64,000 bases of DNA, from NCBI GenBank assembly GCA_011109175.1, contig RDEW01000004.1, forward strand, positions 458,030 to 522,029, written 5' to 3'. A model generated the notes under the pieces. That model saw only the letters and a list, made by a program, of their open reading frames with translations. It made no database searches and was not told the DNA's origin. Within the stretch, counting starts at the first letter, position 1. Every line of letters begins with the position of its first letter. The position numbers and the translations under genes were made by a program. The DNA comes from Dicyema japonicum (Eukaryota > Dicyemida > Rhombozoa > Dicyemidae). This document shows, piece by piece, positions 1-12,249 of this stretch.

Positions 1-398
1 TTGGTAAAAAATAATATTTAAAGATTTTTTAAATAATTTTTTTTCAAATTCCCAAATTGGCCAAAATTCGTATTATAAAGTCAAAACATAAATCGCCCTA
101 TTTATTAGTAATATTGACGGCTGATATTAATTGGGTTTTATAAAGGATTCTTAGAATGGAACTTTGTCATTTCCATTGTGTGACTATGACAGGAAAACAA
201 CTTTACATCGTCCTTAAGTTGTAAATGGTTACCCATTTCCCGGACTTTTTGTCGTTGCTTTCGGAAATTTTTCCGTTCAGCATTCGACTAAGAAGGTCCA
301 TTAACAAAGCAAGGATCTGCGGTGGACGAGAGTCCCCATGTAGAATTCCTTTTTATTTTACTTCTCTCAACGTTTTGTTTCCAATTTTAGCCTATCTT

Positions 399-605
399 TC
401 ATTCGTTGATACGCCAGCAGAGAAGACCAGAATTTTGTAAGTCATTCAAATTCTTAATCTCCTCACAAAGATATCCATGAACCGAAGTGAAGTTCTTGAT
501 ATAAACTCCATCACAACCAGATGCCTTCCAATTTGGAAGCATCTTGATATTCTCGGTGATTTCCTCCTGCGTAAAATCAGCAAAAGAGTTCTCTGATCCA
601 GTCAC
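399..605 (-). pseudogene. LINE reverse transcriptase fragment (family B)
   Basis: Open stretch of 68 codons carrying the N-terminal RT signature LPNWKASGCDGVY (W-K-A-x-G-x-D-G), typical of the start of the RT domain in non-LTR retrotransposons. The same motif reappears at about 52.9 kb on the minus strand. No start codon context or upstream endonuclease is visible, so it is a truncated relic. It points away from the family B relic at 841-1970. Confidence 0.7.
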
Positions 606-840
606 TCATTGTAATCAAGAAATTGCTCCTCTTTCGTTCAACCTTATTCCAAATGTTGCTCCATAACAGAAGACATTCCACCTCAATGAAATTAAGGACC
701 GCCTTCTCATCTCCTTTTATATTTTTATAAAATCGCCTTCTATTCAATTCGAAGCACCAGTTGACACTGATAAATCTCTAAATCTCTTTCTCGATTCATA
801 AACTCGCAACTATCATGATTTGATTGAGAACATATGAAGA

Positions 841-1970
841 AACTCAATACTTACCGATTATTTGGAAGTGTTCGAGACTGTTTCTGATAATCAATTGGGG
901 CAAAGATTATATGCCAAGATGCGAAGGAGCAAGCCTTCAGTCACTACGGAAACAAACTATTCGCTTTGTGGGTTGATGCAAAGATGGGGTACGACTCTGT
1001 GAATCATGACTTTCTCTGTCTGACCTCTCAATGTGAATCGGAAGGTCTGTAAAGAGCTCGAAAAGCCAATGGAAAGTTATTCTAAATTTCGACAGTGAAA
1101 GGGTTGGGATGTTTAAATTAAATCGCGGTATATCGCAAGGAGATTTGTGGTCTCCACGGATCCTTTGAGCGAAATTCTAAATAGTAAATTTCCAAAATTG
1201 TTTATGTAATTCGTCACGTGTACAACCAATCACTTTTTATTAATTATCTAAAAATATTTACTGAGGATATACAATGGTGAAGATGATGAATGAGATTGAT
1301 GAGTATTTCAGAGTGGTTGGGCTTAAGAAGAGTTTTAGAAGTCTTCCACTAATCTGGAATGAATGAAGGATGTAAAATCTCTGAATAGACATGAAGGCTA
1401 TCGCTACCTCGGAGTTTTAGAGGATCGTTCCATCAACGTCACGAAACATAATGTTTTGAGAACATTCGCGGAAAACGTGAAGAGGAGAATTGTGCATACT
1501 AAGCTCAATGCTGAAAATATATTTAAAGCAATCAACGAGCATGACTTGTCCCTCTATAATTACTACATTGGCTTAATGGACATTGAACCGAAGGAATGTG
1601 AGTATATTTATGTTGAAATACCATTTTAGCAGAGTATGATTTGGAAGAAAGTCCAGCATTGTCTCAGAAAATATGGATTCCTGCGGATCATTAAAACTAA
1701 GAAAACACATGTGACCACAATCAAAGGATTCCTTGCTTTCAAGTGCGATATGATCCTCACCCAAATAAGCCTTAACGCTATCAAGGAATATCAACAGAAA
1801 TCTCTGAGTGATAGTATCAGGAGAAAGTCGCTCCACTCTATACTTTATAATTGTTGCAAAAATGACAATATTGTTGAACTCGTTGAGTGGCTGGTCAGTG
1901 GAAACAATAGTCCGAGATCCGAGGGTTTGTATTGTCTTCTTAAGACAGGAATCTGTTTTTTCGGATAAAG
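841..1970 (+). pseudogene. LINE reverse transcriptase relic (family B)
   Basis: Frameshifted RT. Reading all three frames in order gives an RT core like ALWVDAKMGYDSVNHDFL, then a G-I-S-Q-G-D like segment near 1130, a degenerate FADDLKIF-type motif near 1240-1270, then GYRYLGVLED (1390-1420) and a thumb/connection region to about 1970. Order and spacing match a non-LTR RT. Several stops and frame changes make it non-functional. Probably the same family as the fragment at 399-605. Confidence 0.75.
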
Positions 1971-3191
1971 ATTCACTATGTCGCGTCCCATGCTGATTAC
2001 ATGTCACCTGTCAATCGATGTCAGATTTCATGCTTAATGTGGCTTTAACCATTTTTACTCGTGTCGGACATATATAATATATTTTACCGTTATTCATAAA
2101 TATTCAGCACGTGCTCTATAAAATGTTTATATGATAATAGGTTTTGTCAACAATATTATTGAATATCAACCCATGGTTAGTTTGTACGGACATCTTCAAG
2201 ACTGACAAAATACAAATTAATGAAAACATCCGAGAAATTTATTGTCATTGATGGTTGATTGTACCTCAAAGACGAAAAAATTGAATTGTGAACTATTGTG
2301 GAGTCTATCCATAGAAATAGCCATTCGGGAATTCGTAAACTGCATCAATAATGTTTTCACTCAGCCACTCCATCATATCCGCTGGACTCAGTAATTAACT
2401 ACTCATGTTTTCACTCCTATTTTTCAATAAAATTATTGATAGAATTGTCAGAGTGCACAATTTGCAAGTTTTCTATTCCACTTAAAGTAGAAAATTAATT
2501 TATAGGTTTCCGATTCTAAATACCACGTGATTGCCAAAAGACCTAATGAACGATTCCAGACCTTAATGGCTGTAAATGGACATTGATGTTTACACTGCAA
2601 TTTGTAATGGAGTTAAAAATATATGCAATAGGTATGTTTTAATTTATTGGAATTTAGATATTTGTGAAGTATTCGGAGACATCTTCTCCATAACCAAGTG
2701 AAATTACTCAAATTTTGTCGAACAACCGAATAGAGGTTTATTTAATATTGTATTGTTACAACAGATTAAGGCACGTTCAGGATAATTAAAACTAGTCAAG
2801 TCAAAAAAAATAAATTCTTTGATTAGAAACCATTTAATGCAGATTGAATGACAAGGAACCAGTACGGGATGGGTAGCCCGCATTACCAATTGTTAAGCGA
2901 TAAAACTAGGATAAAATATATTCATTAAAGAAGGCATAGAGCCATGTGGATAAGTTTAAAAATAGATTAGCATTCATGAAATTATTTGTCATTTAGTGGA
3001 TTCGAAGAAAGACATGAAACAAGCAGTATATAAAACGACAAATCCGCTATCAAAACAGGACCTGTGAATCTCTAAGCTGAATATGTCGAAAACCCCCACA
3101 GGACCTTTCAACCGTGAAGAGTTAGCTATGTTGGTATAAGAGAAAAATAATTTAAGACAGTCAAATCAGTCCAAACAGGGCATAGTTACAG
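1971..3191. other. no gene recognised
   Basis: About 1.2 kb between a LINE relic and PIH1D1. Only short uninformative open frames on both strands; I see no known motif and no repeat shared with the rest of the window. Confidence 0.5.
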
Positions 3192-4171
3192 TCATAATCT
3201 AAAGTAATCAAACACACAAACTCTACTGTCAACATCAAATTGTCCTCCAGTGGTTGCATCATCCACTTGAAATGGAAGTACCAAACTCAATGAATACATT
3301 TGTGATCTTGTAGTCATCACTAAACCTGTACCCCCAACTATAGTATTTATCGAGTCACCGCTTATCTACCGGTCAATCAACCACCTTACTATTTCTGGTA
3401 GATATGCCTGTACAATCAAAAATTTTGCCTTGGAGCCAACAGGGGGATCCCTTATCAACACAAATTCAGGAGTCCTCGGCTTCCCACGTGGGTATGGAGC
3501 TTTCTTAGGAGGACTACATTCAGGAGCCACAAAATCCCCTTCTTCGATCAAGATAGTCTTCGAACGAGTGCGCACGTGCTGGGGAACCAGGTTACCAAAG
3601 GCCTTTTTGTTCTTCAAGATAATATAATCTACGATCACCCACGTGACCTACCTCGACATAGCTGCCTAGAATATTTGGATTCGATCGATTCGAGCACCAC
3701 CCCAATCAGGAACGCCTTGAACACTTGACTTCCCAACACTTTCTTTAAAAACCGCGGACAGATGATAATGTCGCACACGGAGCATCCCTCAGCGTCTTTG
3801 GTGGGTAATTAATGAAACTTTTATCCATATCTGCCCTGATTTCTCCCACACTCATGGGAATTTTGAAGGATGGGCTCTCTTCTTGGATAATTTCGATGAG
3901 CTGTTCTTCGGAGATCTCTCTGGGGGAAGGAACGGAGTCTGAGTAGCATATGTTTATGAAGAATTTGGTGCCCTGAGGTGTTTCCTTGGTTTTTACACAA
4001 AATCCTTAAATTATATCGTCGATAACCTGCAAAAGGCTTGACTGTATTGAAGGTTACTTCGTTTTCTTCTGGAGTTTTAGTCTGTTTGTTTTAGCCATTA
4101 ATGAACTTTATTTCGGAGGAGAAAGGAAGATCTGTATTTGACCCCAGATCGAGAAGAGAACGGTCTGTCAT
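3192..4171 (-). CDS. PIH1D1: PIH1 domain protein (PIH1D1-like)
   Basis: PIH1/CS domain protein of the R2TP co-chaperone group, which in animals helps assemble PIKK kinases, snoRNPs or axonemal dyneins. Exons on the minus strand: about 4171-4027, 4004-3819, 3795-3652, 3628-3390, 3365-3192, joined by GT..AG introns of 22, 23, 23 and 24 nt. Visible PIH1 blocks: GTKFFINICYSD, FKIPMSVGE, a D-M-D-K loop, then LKNKKAFGN followed by VRTRSK, all in family order. The last exon has a CS-like strand pair (LVLPFQVDD). The frame is open from FNTVKPFAG to the stop. The extreme N-terminus is unresolved: the only nearby ATG (4171) runs into a stop that no canonical intron removes in phase, one base off. Paralogue choice between PIH1D1 and PIH1D2 is uncertain. 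Confidence 0.85.
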
Positions 4172-4254
4172 TTTGGATATTTTATTTAATTTAAATTATT
4201 ATTTAAACATTTAAACAATTTATACTAAAAATATTAATCAATTGTTTCTTATGG

Positions 4255-4620
4255 TCTCAGTGAATATAGGCTTTCGATTAGTCGCCCATCGTTAGAGCTT
4301 CTATACAAACAATTCGTTCTACCTAGTATCGAGTACGCCTGTGATGCATGGATTGCCCCCTTATCAACATCGGCACTGAGCAAGCTGGAGGTTCTACAAA
4401 ATTGATGCCTCAGGATTCTATTGAGATCGTCGCAAAAGACGTCCATTTCGTTACTACGGAGAACACTAAACGTCCCACAATCATACCTTACGGAACGTCA
4501 CCGGGACTTCCTCAAAAGGTAAAGTTCCCTGACCATCCCCTCGGGCCGGTCATCAAACTATATATGGACGCCTGCCCAAGATATGAGAAGAAACCTTTCC
4601 CGTTGTGAAGATTAATCCAG
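4255..4620 (+). pseudogene. LINE RT C-terminal relic (family C)
   Basis: In the second plus frame the translation contains LLYKQFVLPSIEYACDAW and LSKLEVLQN, then LRILLR, a block found downstream of the RT domain in Jockey/I/CR1-type LINEs. It is interrupted by stops. A second, shorter copy of the same segment (the run around CGAGTACGCCTG and a stretch including GCGGAGAACAC) lies at about 6070-6140. Confidence 0.65.
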
Positions 4621-4624
4621 GACT

Positions 4625-5200
4625 CCAAAACTAACCGCAGGAAAAGGACTTGCATTGACACCGGGATCACTTAATTAGACGATAACTTTTATCTTTCTCG
4701 TGATTTCGGGGTTTATAAAATAATTAAATTTTGATTAAGTGTCCCGGAAGATCCTTATTGCAAAATTTTTATGACGTCGATCAATTGTAAATTCAAGTTA
4801 TGGTTGGCTAACTTCATCACCGGTCGCATAAGCCAAGCGGTGGGAAACCAAAATCAAAAATGGAGTGCCAAATGATCACCGTTGTCAACGTTATTTAATG
4901 TGTCGCGAGCACAGACCTTTGACAGCTGTCATCTGCTGTCATAATTGAGGTGTTAGTTCGTTTCGGAGATATCGAGGGATTCCGAGCTACAACACCATTG
5001 TGAAAAATACTGTAACGGAGACAGATGGTGAAGACAACCTGGAAAGTGTGGATAATATTGCTGAATTAACAGAGGCAGACGGTAAAGACAGCCCCGAAAC
5101 GTAAAGTTTTTTGTCTATAATTTTACAAAAGGTGAGTAAACACTGATTACAAATTTGATTTTCCTCGAGTAGACGAAAACCCGTACTTTTATATAACGCT
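4625..5200. other. intergenic, no gene recognised
   Basis: No coding region with a recognisable motif; AT-rich, short frames only. It ends where the family A LINE fragment begins. Confidence 0.45.
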
Positions 5201-5690
5201 GGAACTTGGGCGACCTCATCAGCGGATATGGAAAAACTAGACTCGTTCCACAGAGGTCAGCTGAGAAAAATAACAGGAACTACTTGGCCTACGAGAATAT
5301 CGAGGAATGCTTTATATAAGAGATGCAGCACTAGACCTATCAGCTTAGAAGTACTGGAATCCCGATGGAGGCTCTTCGGACACGTGCTGAGGATGGAATT
5401 AACATCCCCACCGAACATATCTATGGAAACATACTATGTTAGTCAAGAAGGCCGCTATCGTGGAAGACCAAGAACAACACTGCCAATAGTCTTACAAAAA
5501 GACCTGGTCAAGATCAAAAAAAATCTAATAAATGCCGACTACCTGGACAGCATGAGAGCCTTGGCTATGAACAGGGGAGCATGGAAAAGGATGACATCTA
5601 ACCTTGTTTCTTTTGCTGCACATGCGGGGCTATAATTAATATGGCTCTCGTGAAGTGCTTAAATAAATAATAGACGAATTCTCCTTATTA
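5180..5690 (+). mobile_element. LINE 3' end (family A), 5'-truncated
   Basis: An uninterrupted frame from 5228 to 5635 (135 codons) covers the C-terminus of a LINE ORF2: LDSFHRGQLRKITG, then RWRLFGHVLRM, then GRPRTTLP, then MNRGAWKRMTS. This is the most repeated protein signature in the window, with about eleven copies. The 3' UTR after the stop contains TGCACATGCGGGG and ATATGGCTCTCGTGAA and ends in an AT-rich tail near 5690. Only the 3' piece is present, as expected of a 5'-truncated insertion. The open frame suggests a relatively young copy. Confidence 0.8.
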
Positions 5691-6299
5691 TAAAAGGATG
5701 AATAAAATGATGGGAGTGCATCGATCGAAATTGAGGGAATTGTGAAGAAGGTGCATTCTAAGAGCCTTAAACAGATAATTATCAATAATTAGTTAATGTT
5801 TGCTTTGAAATAGTTGATATGGTCTTTTTGAAGAACCGCCTAATTGCATCACTAGGAAAGTCACGTGTAACGACGTGTACCTCATTACGTAAAGAGATAC
5901 AGACAACACCAGTAGTAAAATTATATGATTTTTCAATCCTGGGAGTAAAGCGGAATCTTCTCATTTCAATCACAAATCATGTAGACTTGGTAACTTCGAG
6001 GATTTAAAAGAAAATTTTAATTCTTAAGGCTTTTACACATCCCCCAGTATTTTCCCTCCCATCATCAATATAAACAATTTGTTCCACCGAGTATCGAGTA
6101 CGCCTGGCATATCGCTACTGCGGAGAACACTCAAGTTAATATGCAATTAGTTTCCTTTTTTGAATTCATAAAATGTACCCTTACTTTATTCACATCCGAC
6201 CGTCACCAGGATCACCGAGAAAACAAGACAGAAAAAACGTCAGACAGTTAGGTAATCTCAGTTCATCAAACGAGCCATCCAACGTCTGTGGTCTCCCAT

Positions 6300-8702
6300 T
6301 ATTCCCACTACCTTACGAAAGAGCCTTCTCTTATTTTTGCAGAGGAATCCGAATGTGAGGGGAACTTAATAACCAATCGACTTTCTTTTACTTTGGAAAA
6401 TGACAGACTAATTGTGTTTCCATCTTCTTTACAGACCACCAGGAATCCGGATCCGCGACTACGGGTCGTAGCTTTCGTGAGTAGGGGATTAATCATTGAT
6501 CCAGAATGAGGGCTCATCATATGAATAGTCTTCCAGTATATTGAATTGAGTCTGTGGAGCGTCTCTGATAACACGAATCTCCACGCAACAGAGGCGATAG
6601 TTTGCCGGTAGTGTGTTGCGACAGAAGCATCCAAATTCAAAGGAGTCCACCAGTCTACGTTCAACTTCTGCAGGCCTTTAGTGAAGACTTTCTTCGCATG
6701 GGAGTTGAAATTCAACAACCTGTCGAACATTAATCCAAGAATTGAGGGAGACTTTGTTACTGGTATCTATGGGAGACCAATGAAAATTCTTGGATCTTCT
6801 TTTGAACTACAGTCAAATGTGAAATTGTAAATATTGATTTTTTGACAGAAATCGTTAGTCGGTTGACAGTCAACCAATCGTAGACGGTGTTCACTCTCGC
6901 GTAGTTCGCATGTGTGGTGGAGTGGCATTAAATCCATCGGCTATGAATTGGGATAGTGTGGCTAAATGAGTGGTGGACCTTCCAGCCGAAAACCTTATTG
7001 GAAAGCCGCTTGAGAGATGTCCGGAGTAATTGCGGATAGTACCAGTTTTTAAAGAGGTTTTGATAATGCGCTGGTTAGGGAGATCAGCCTGTATGAAGCA
7101 GATTCTCCTTCCGGTTTTTCAGCCTTCAAGATTTGTTTGATAACAGAGTTCTTTCAAATCTTGGCAATAATAGTGTAGTTAATAGACAGGTTAAATGCCA
7201 ATTGTCAGGGCCACAGCCCCGTGAGTTCTTTAATCCGACGATAACCTCTGAGACCTGTTTGTATGAGAAAGTTCTTGGTAAGGTTCATTCTTCGGTTTAT
7301 GGGCACGTACTTTGATATCCAGGTGTTTAGAGAATTTCTTGGAGCTGATGGCAGCGTAATGTTCCATAAGTAGGTTAGGGTGTATATGACGAATGTGTTC
7401 TGGAGAAGGATTGCCGGTTCCACTTGCATCTTCCAACTCTGATCTAATTTGTTTTAGAACTGATTAGATGAACTTTTCCAGTTGAGACGATTGACTAGGT
7501 GACGCTATCTTTGATCCTGGCGGTCTTTTATACTCTGGTTGATACTTTTATTTAGTTGTCTGATGGACTTCAAAGATTTCAAGTCCTTTGGATAGCATCT
7601 TTTCATAAGGGTTCTTCGTTTTATGAGTGTAAGTGTCCGGGAATTGAGGGTATAAAATTCGTGTATGATGAGAGAGGAATAAATATGTTGCCGGTTTTTG
7701 AATGGGCACACTGATGATTTTTGCGGCTTCATCTATCGAACGTATATGGGATGATAGTCCTTTGACCAATTCCAGGCCAACAAAGTCAGCGAAGCCAGAC
7801 CAGTCAAAGTTCTTGATACTTTTCGCTTCTGTCTGCAATGTCCGGCGTCTCCTAAGTCCAGTTAACATAAGAAGGATGGGATTATGGTCCCTGGAAAAAC
7901 CATAATTCACATCTGCTAAAGAGGGTGAACATTAGGTTAATCGGGAAAAATGCAGCTATCAGTGCTTAATTTAGGGTCATTCGAGATAATCATATCAATA
8001 AGACCATTTGCGATGAACTCGCTTCGGCTGTCAGGAAACTGTGAACCATGCCAAACTGGGTGTCGGGGATTTAGGTCACCGCATATTAGAACGTTCTTTA
8101 GTGCTGAGAAGTAGGGTAGGTTTGGGGTGTAGGATTTGGGCAGGATCCTTTTGGCGGAATGTATAGGTTTATCAAATTAATACAAAAAGACGGGAACAGC
8201 TACATTTTGATAGTAATCTGCTCCATGGTATCATCTCCCTGAAAGTTCTGAGGTCCGTTGACTCACGTCAATGAAGGGTCAATACCGTTCTTATAATTGT
8301 GAGTAGCCCTCCACCTGGTCTTCCCTGACGGTCCTTACGGATCACTGTTTATTCGGGAAAGCATGGTGTTGGCGTGGAGGATGAGAGCTTTGATTCCTAG
8401 ATGAGAGCAAAGTCAACTCGATTTCCGGAGTGGAGAGCTCGAAATTCCATAATCTTCCATCTAATTCCATTTGTGTTTAGTTCTAGAATTATTAAGTCTC
8501 CACGTGGACCAGGGTTTGTTTCAATTTCGCCACAATGGAGGATCGATAGTTCAGAACAATGATGACACCAGATAAAGTCGGAGGCACATGGGTTACGGGG
8601 ACCCCCAAATGGTGGGGAGAAGTTGATGGCTCTTTCCGTTCCTTTCCGGAATGAGTGACAACTTTTCGGGTGAGCTACAAGATACCACGTTGAGCACATC
8701 AC
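6300..8702 (-). pseudogene. LINE ORF2 relic, endonuclease plus RT (family C)
   Basis: A nearly full-length ORF2 decayed in several frames, reading leftwards. Near 8530-8505 there is a 2A-like motif, directly followed by the start of an APE-type endonuclease (LIILELNTNGIRWK). The endonuclease C-terminal block with SRDHNPILL lies at about 7905-7870, and a linker with EHYAAISSKKF at about 7350. RT blocks follow: an N-Q-R-I-I-K-T run, RFSAGRSTTHLATLSQFI (about 7010-6960), and ILGLMFDRLLNFNSHAKKVF (about 6750-6690). The order EN-RT is right for a Jockey/CR1-like LINE. Many stops and frameshifts. Any ORF1 upstream of 8702 is not recognisable. Confidence 0.75.
8505..8531 (-). other. 2A-like ribosome-skipping motif
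   Basis: Nine codons read GEIETNPGP, followed by R-G and within ten codons by the endonuclease start of the LINE. It matches the 2A core (D-V/I-E-x-N-P-G-P) except that the first acidic residue is Glu, not Asp. 2A-like peptides upstream of the endonuclease are known in APE-type non-LTR retrotransposons. The element itself is dead. Confidence 0.7.
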
Positions 8703-9190
8703 CAGGCTTTTCTTCCCAATTTTTCTTACTTAATAGCTGCTTAGTAGGTGGGGAAATTGATGTATTAAGGAAATATATATGATCACATTGCTATATACGA
8801 ATATGTGGATATTTGGTCACCGATTTTTGTCATTAGTCATATATGATTGTCTCTTATTGAGAGAATTATGATAAATTTCCTACAGAGGAATTCTATTGGA
8901 GGTACCCTTGTTAATGGTAGATCGGAATTCCTATGCATGACCCACATTTTCTCTGAATGGATTTCCTAGCTCCTTGCAGAGACGTAGGAAACCCTGTCCA
9001 TTTCTCAGCGTCTCCTCCTCAGAAAGGAGACTGGTGATGGATGAGCTTGCACGAGTTGTTTGGTCTTACGCCTGAGAGAGTTTATACACTCAATCCTATA
9101 AGAGGAAAAGGCAAGGGGAACGAGCATATTCGGCCTAATATACTTAATATAATGATTAAGGTTATTGATTAATAAATTAAAAAATATTTT
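8703..9190. other. no gene recognised
   Basis: Upstream side of the family C LINE relic. An ORF1 might be expected here but I find no zinc knuckle, PHD or coiled-coil coding stretch. Confidence 0.4.
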
Positions 9191-9201
9191 ATATTATTTG
9201 C

Positions 9202-9713
9202 CACCGTCCATAGCCTGGATTCTCCGTTGGCTGGACACTTGCCAAATTCCATTATTTTTTTCTAAATCCTATAATTCAGCCGCTTTTATTGATATATTTC
9301 CTGTTTTAAAGAAAATCTCTAATAGCCCGGACTTCAGCCGGAATTTTTTTTAATTCGTTTGATACATTTCTTTATGCTGCTTTCAACCGTAGTGCTTGAT
9401 TCAGTTTGCCATAAACCAAAAATGTTATCATTATGCACATTAGCAACAACAAGAAAGTTAATCCATTGACGTCCCTTGTGTCGCACCTTGGATAATCTTT
9501 GCATTCAGACTCCTCCACGCTCCTCTTGAGAATGCGATTTTTCGGAAGTAGTCTAAGTCATTAGCATTTTCCAGTCGCATTTTGACATTTTTAGGTCAAA
9601 ACCAAAAATAATCTCAGATTAAACAAAAAATTAATGCTTATCAGTTAAAATTGGTCATATTTTTTAATTCCACTTCTATGCAGTATTTTTTAGTGTCCAG
9701 GCTATGGAGGGTG
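9202..9713. mobile_element. short element with terminal inverted repeats
   Basis: The left end reads CACCGTCCATAGCCTGGA (9202-9219). The right end (9696-9713) is its reverse complement with 17 of 18 positions matching. The element is about 510 bp long. Inside is a minus-strand fragment of the family A LINE, but no transposase. A target-site duplication is not clear; both flanks are ATTATT-rich. The right end lies 42 nt from the stop codon of the ZIP gene, so it sits in or next to that gene's 3' UTR. Superfamily unknown. Confidence 0.6.
9470..9600 (-). pseudogene. LINE family A C-terminal fragment
   Basis: Minus strand encodes NDLDYFRKIAFSRGAWRSLN, the family A terminal signature (DDL..LR..A..RG.WK.L). 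It lies wholly inside the TIR element at 9202-9713. Confidence 0.65.
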
Positions 9714-9755
9714 ACATTATTAGTTATATTGGAAGATGCCAAATAACTCAGAACT

Positions 9756-11759
9756 TTATTTAAATAAATTGATGATTTGATGTTCGTAGTAGGTCGTTAG
9801 TGCCACGATGATCAGACCAATGACGATCCCAAGGGATTCCATAAAGAATACAATGTACCTATTACATTGTTTTAATGGTATTGAGGACATGTAGTTGATC
9901 TAATCATGAGGTTAGTGTTCTACCAGATTAGCCGGGACTATATAGATGAAAATAGCAGCAGAAATGGCGAATAGGTACGATTCAAAGACTTTACTGATTC
10001 CAGTAAGTTTGACACTAATCCCGAATCCGATGAAGGAACTCAGTGAGGAGACCAAATTAATGATTACAACCTTCTTAACAGAGAGTCCTGTTGTGAGAAG
10101 AATAGTAAAGTCACCTATTGTCAAATCAATGTCTTACTAAGTTCGTGAGGCAACTCATGCATGAACACTCCCAAAGTGAGTGAGAGTCCTGTCACCGAAG
10201 ACTTAGAAAAGGCAGCTCCAAGGGCGATTCCATCACAGAAATTGTGAAACATGTCCCCAAAGAAGATCATCAAAGCAGTATCACTGAATCCTATTTGAAA
10301 ATATTATTGAATCCTAACCAAATAAAACATTCTCTGAAGTATGATGATGGATCTTGACTTTAATATTAAAGAAAACGTGGTTTGGGGTGTCGGCCTTGTC
10401 GGAAAATATTGTACTCCCTAATTTCCACAAAATGAGTCCGAGCATGACTGAATCAAATCAAATCCTACCACATGTCAAAACTAGAAGAGGGAAAAAGTAG
10501 CCATGCTCTCTCCGTGTTCATGATCTTTGTCAATAAAATGCTCCATTATAAGTTCCTTTATGTGGTCCTCGTGGTGATTTTCACTGTGATCATGTCCGAG
10601 AATTGCCTGAAATTGTAAAATATAGTTACCGCCGGAATAAGGTGGAGGAAGGAGGTCGAAATGAGCGTGGAGATTCCCACAGAAAGGAAAGATAATATTA
10701 TTTGGTTGTAATTGTTTGTGCTCATCTTAACAAAGATGAGACCGGCAATCGAGGTTAGGCTTATTAAAATGATACAGGCTATTCCAATTCCAATTTCTAA
10801 CAAATTTGGATTACAAAGACTTCTATGGGAACTCTCTGAGTGGTGTTGCTCACACAGACTGGAAGTCCTCTGTTGTATTAGGTGTTTCATCTGTTTGGAC
10901 AACTGGTCTGGATTTAAGTAATATTTGTATGAGCAGATGGTAACGAGGTCTCTGATTGAGTGAGAGTGGTGGACGAAACTTCCTTTCCCATTGGTTTTTT
11001 CGTGGTGATGATGACCATACTGTTCCAAACTCCCGAAAACATCTATGAGATCTGTCATTAAGTTTGTCCCCAACATACCCAATAAATCAAAGTTTGAATA
11101 ATTTGTCGATTCTTTCGTACAATTAATTTTTCTAGCTTTCTTGTGTCTCTCACAATTTTGATCGTAGTGGTGTCCTTGACTAAAAAAACCCATAACCTTT
11201 CAGGAGCCTCTCCACGAGTCCAGAGATCAAATTATCCATGTCCCTATTTGAGTGGAGCGTGTCATCCCAGATTACTTTACCGCTAAAACACTAAATTTTA
11301 GCTATAGGGGCTACCATGTCAGAAGACTGGTAAGGATTGTCGGGGGGATCGCGAGGACTGTAGCCTTTGTTGACCACCATAGAGACAAATTTCTCAAATT
11401 TCAATTTTTCATATTTTTTGACTTGTTTTTCAAGCTGATACTCTAATAATAATCCTTACATTATCAATCGTGACAGAGGAACAGGATAAGTTTTGTGACA
11501 TGAGGATCAGTCCAATGAACAGATAGGACAGTTTAGTAAAGTCATTTGAGCTATGCAATGTCGGAATTAGCTCTAATAATTTTTCCTGACACTGTAAATA
11601 ATAAATTTGAGATTTTACATGTATGCCACTGAAAACCTGTAATAATTTCGTTTTAAGTCTCTGTGTTGATATTCCCCCATTCAGTCCAAAATTGCAAAGA
11701 TGAAATCCTGTCTTAACTAAAGTCGAGCAGAAGAACAGGGAAATCAAAAACACAGTCAT
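9756..11759 (-). CDS. ZIP zinc transporter, LIV-1 type (SLC39A)
   Basis: Membrane zinc/iron importer. Nine exons: 11759-11460, 11434-11315, 11290-11197, 11174-10630, 10606-10472, 10447-10319, 10290-10138, 10114-9924, 9899-9756; eight GT..AG introns of 22-28 nt; about 602 aa if the frame were restored. A signal peptide ([14 protein letters not shown]) leads a luminal domain. There is an HHHH run near the first membrane segment and a His/Glu-rich cytosolic loop. The ZIP core is present: HNFCDG (about 456-461) and the LIV-1 motif HELPHE (about 485-490) followed by S-D where G-D is usual. A short tail follows the last helix. Odd: exon 5 is frame-broken by an extra dinucleotide in an AG run at 10505-10512; without it all junction phases agree. 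This may be an assembly indel or a real lesion. Which human paralogue it matches cannot be said. Confidence 0.88.
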
Positions 11760-11944
11760 AAAACTGTCAAATTTCTATAAAATTAAATTTTTACATTTTA
11801 AAACAGATATTAACGATAATGCTTGCCCCACTAAAATTGTGATTTCCTGGAAATATTAAATTCCAATTTCATTAATGCTGGACAGGTTTCTGCTTAATTA
11901 TATTAGTTGGTATTCCCATGTTTTGGGAAGGGTGATTTCTGATA

Positions 11945-12240
11945 GGGCTATATTAGCGCATGTGCAGCAAAAAATATAAGAGAATTAGTTAGCTTGCTCC
12001 AAACTCTTCTGTTCTTAACTAGGTCCCTCAGTGAGTCCAGATCGTCACCAGATGCCAATGTTTTCTTTACGGCTTTCAGATCGTTTTGTAGAACGACTGG
12101 GAGGGAAGTTCTCGGTCCACGAAAGCGTATTACATTGGAAGAGGAGTATTAATCTTCCATTGCGATATTCGAGGGATATCGGGTCCAACTTCAGGACGTG
12201 TCCAAAAAGTCTCCAACGATAGCTAATGATCTCGTGACTT
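11945..12240 (-). pseudogene. LINE family A 3' fragment
   Basis: Minus strand shows WRLFGHVLKLDP, DDLDSLRDLVKNRRVWSKL and then a 3' UTR remnant with TTTTGCTGCACATGCG, matching the 3' end at 5610-5630. Stops and frameshifts are present. Confidence 0.75.
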
Positions 12241-12249
12241 AATGGTGTA

